Shown: positions 63,722 to 64,000 of the stretch, in pieces
How the letters are laid out: every line of letters starts with the position of its first letter
Position numbering within the stretch: the first letter of the stretch is position 1
Assembly: GCF_024213195.1 (NCBI RefSeq)
Contig: NZ_JANAVF010000013.1
Coordinates: 176,040 to 240,039, forward strand
Source of the DNA: Streptomyces sp. TBY4
Lineage (GTDB): Bacteria; Actinomycetota; Actinomycetes; Streptomycetales; Streptomycetaceae
Length of the DNA: 64,000 bases
Direction: 5' to 3'
Made by a program: the position numbers and the translations under genes
Notes under the pieces: generated by a model
Seen by the model: the letters and a program-made list of their open reading frames with translations, nothing else
Database searches by the model: none
What the model was told of the DNA's origin: nothing

Positions 63722-64000
63722 GGAAACCTGATAAAGTCTGGCTCGCCCGAAAGGGAATGGCTCTCCAATGGCCGTCCAATTCAAATCCAAGTCGGAAACG
63801 ACGCGGAAATGATCTGGTAGAGTTGGAATCGCCGGAAAGGGAAAACGCGAAAGCGGATGACCTGGAAGGCGGAAAACAAGCGAGACAGACTCTGATAGAG
63901 TCTGAAACGCAAGAACAGAACGAAAAGCCCGGAGGAAAGCCCGAGAGGGTGAGTACAAAGGAAGCGTCCGTTCCTTGAGAACTCAACAGCGTGCCAAAAA
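63722..64000 (+). promoter_or_regulatory. rRNA operon leader with tandem promoters
   Basis: Three -10-like boxes sit in similar contexts: CTGATAAAGTCTGG (TAAAGT 63732), CTGGTAGAGTTGG (TAGAGT 63818) and CTGATAGAGTCTG (TAGAGT 63896). The last 30 bases, including TTCCTTGAGAACTCAAC and AGCGTGCC, are the conserved actinobacterial pre-16S leader with antitermination-type sequence. No good -35 boxes are visible. The 16S gene should begin beyond base 64000. The open frame crossing this stretch is not a gene. Confidence 0.85.

Noticed and set aside
63679..63978. 99-residue open frame at the right end
   Set aside because: It lies across tandem rRNA promoters and the pre-16S leader. The product is charged and featureless, and there is no ribosome-binding site.

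Overview
The window is core chromosome of a Streptomyces, or a very close relative. The evidence is very high G+C with G/C in third codon positions, frequent GTG starts, and gene neighbourhoods conserved in that genus: dxr-rseP-ispG, rimP-nusA-ylxR-infB-rbfA-truB-ribF, an ESX/type VII secretion locus that encloses bldB, and rpsO-pnp-(M16 protease)-dapB-dapA-rnj leading into an rRNA operon. I see no integrase, transposase, phage module or CRISPR array.

Layout. 0-10.5 kb: the end of a secreted GH18 chitinase, a PAP2 phosphatase, gabT, a solitary membrane-anchored VirD4/TraG-like ATPase, a PucR-type regulator and an aldehyde dehydrogenase. gabT, the PucR gene and the dehydrogenase may form a dispersed GABA-catabolic set. 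10.5-19 kb: a lone type II thioesterase, a large acyl-CoA dehydrogenase, an unknown protein, then dxr, a site-2 protease and ispG; two of these belong to the MEP isoprenoid pathway. 19-25.5 kb: two GNAT acetyltransferases, proS, a slipin (SPFH) protein, an aminoglycoside-phosphotransferase-fold protein that lacks its catalytic residues, a ferritin-like protein and a Tat lipoprotein. 25.5-37.7 kb: the transcription/translation operon, interrupted between truB and ribF by a 1245-residue protein with a trypsin-like domain and a P-loop ATPase domain, both with altered catalytic residues.

37.8-54 kb: the ESX locus, in four blocks of alternating strand: (-) MinD/EspI-like ATPase, small unknown, eccE; (+) eccB, mycP, two WXG100 genes; (-) bldB, eccC; (+) eccD. 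Together these encode the membrane channel, its ATPase motor, the mycosin protease, the secreted substrate pair and a cytosolic ParA-like partner. bldB sits inside the locus as a developmental regulator. 54-63.6 kb: rpsO, pnp, M16 peptidase, dapB, small membrane proteins, dapA (with dapB, two steps of diaminopimelate/lysine synthesis) and RNase J. The last 300 bases are an rRNA operon leader with tandem promoters; the 16S gene lies just beyond the window.

The most unusual non-coding structure is a family of long inverted-repeat elements at 8.55, 22.4 and 40.8 kb. The third copy has grown an internal array of 53-54 bp units. Other points worth a second look are the degenerate protease/ATPase, the pseudokinase, a UUCG hairpin inside the pnp/M16 overlap, and repeated half-sites on the WXG100 promoter.
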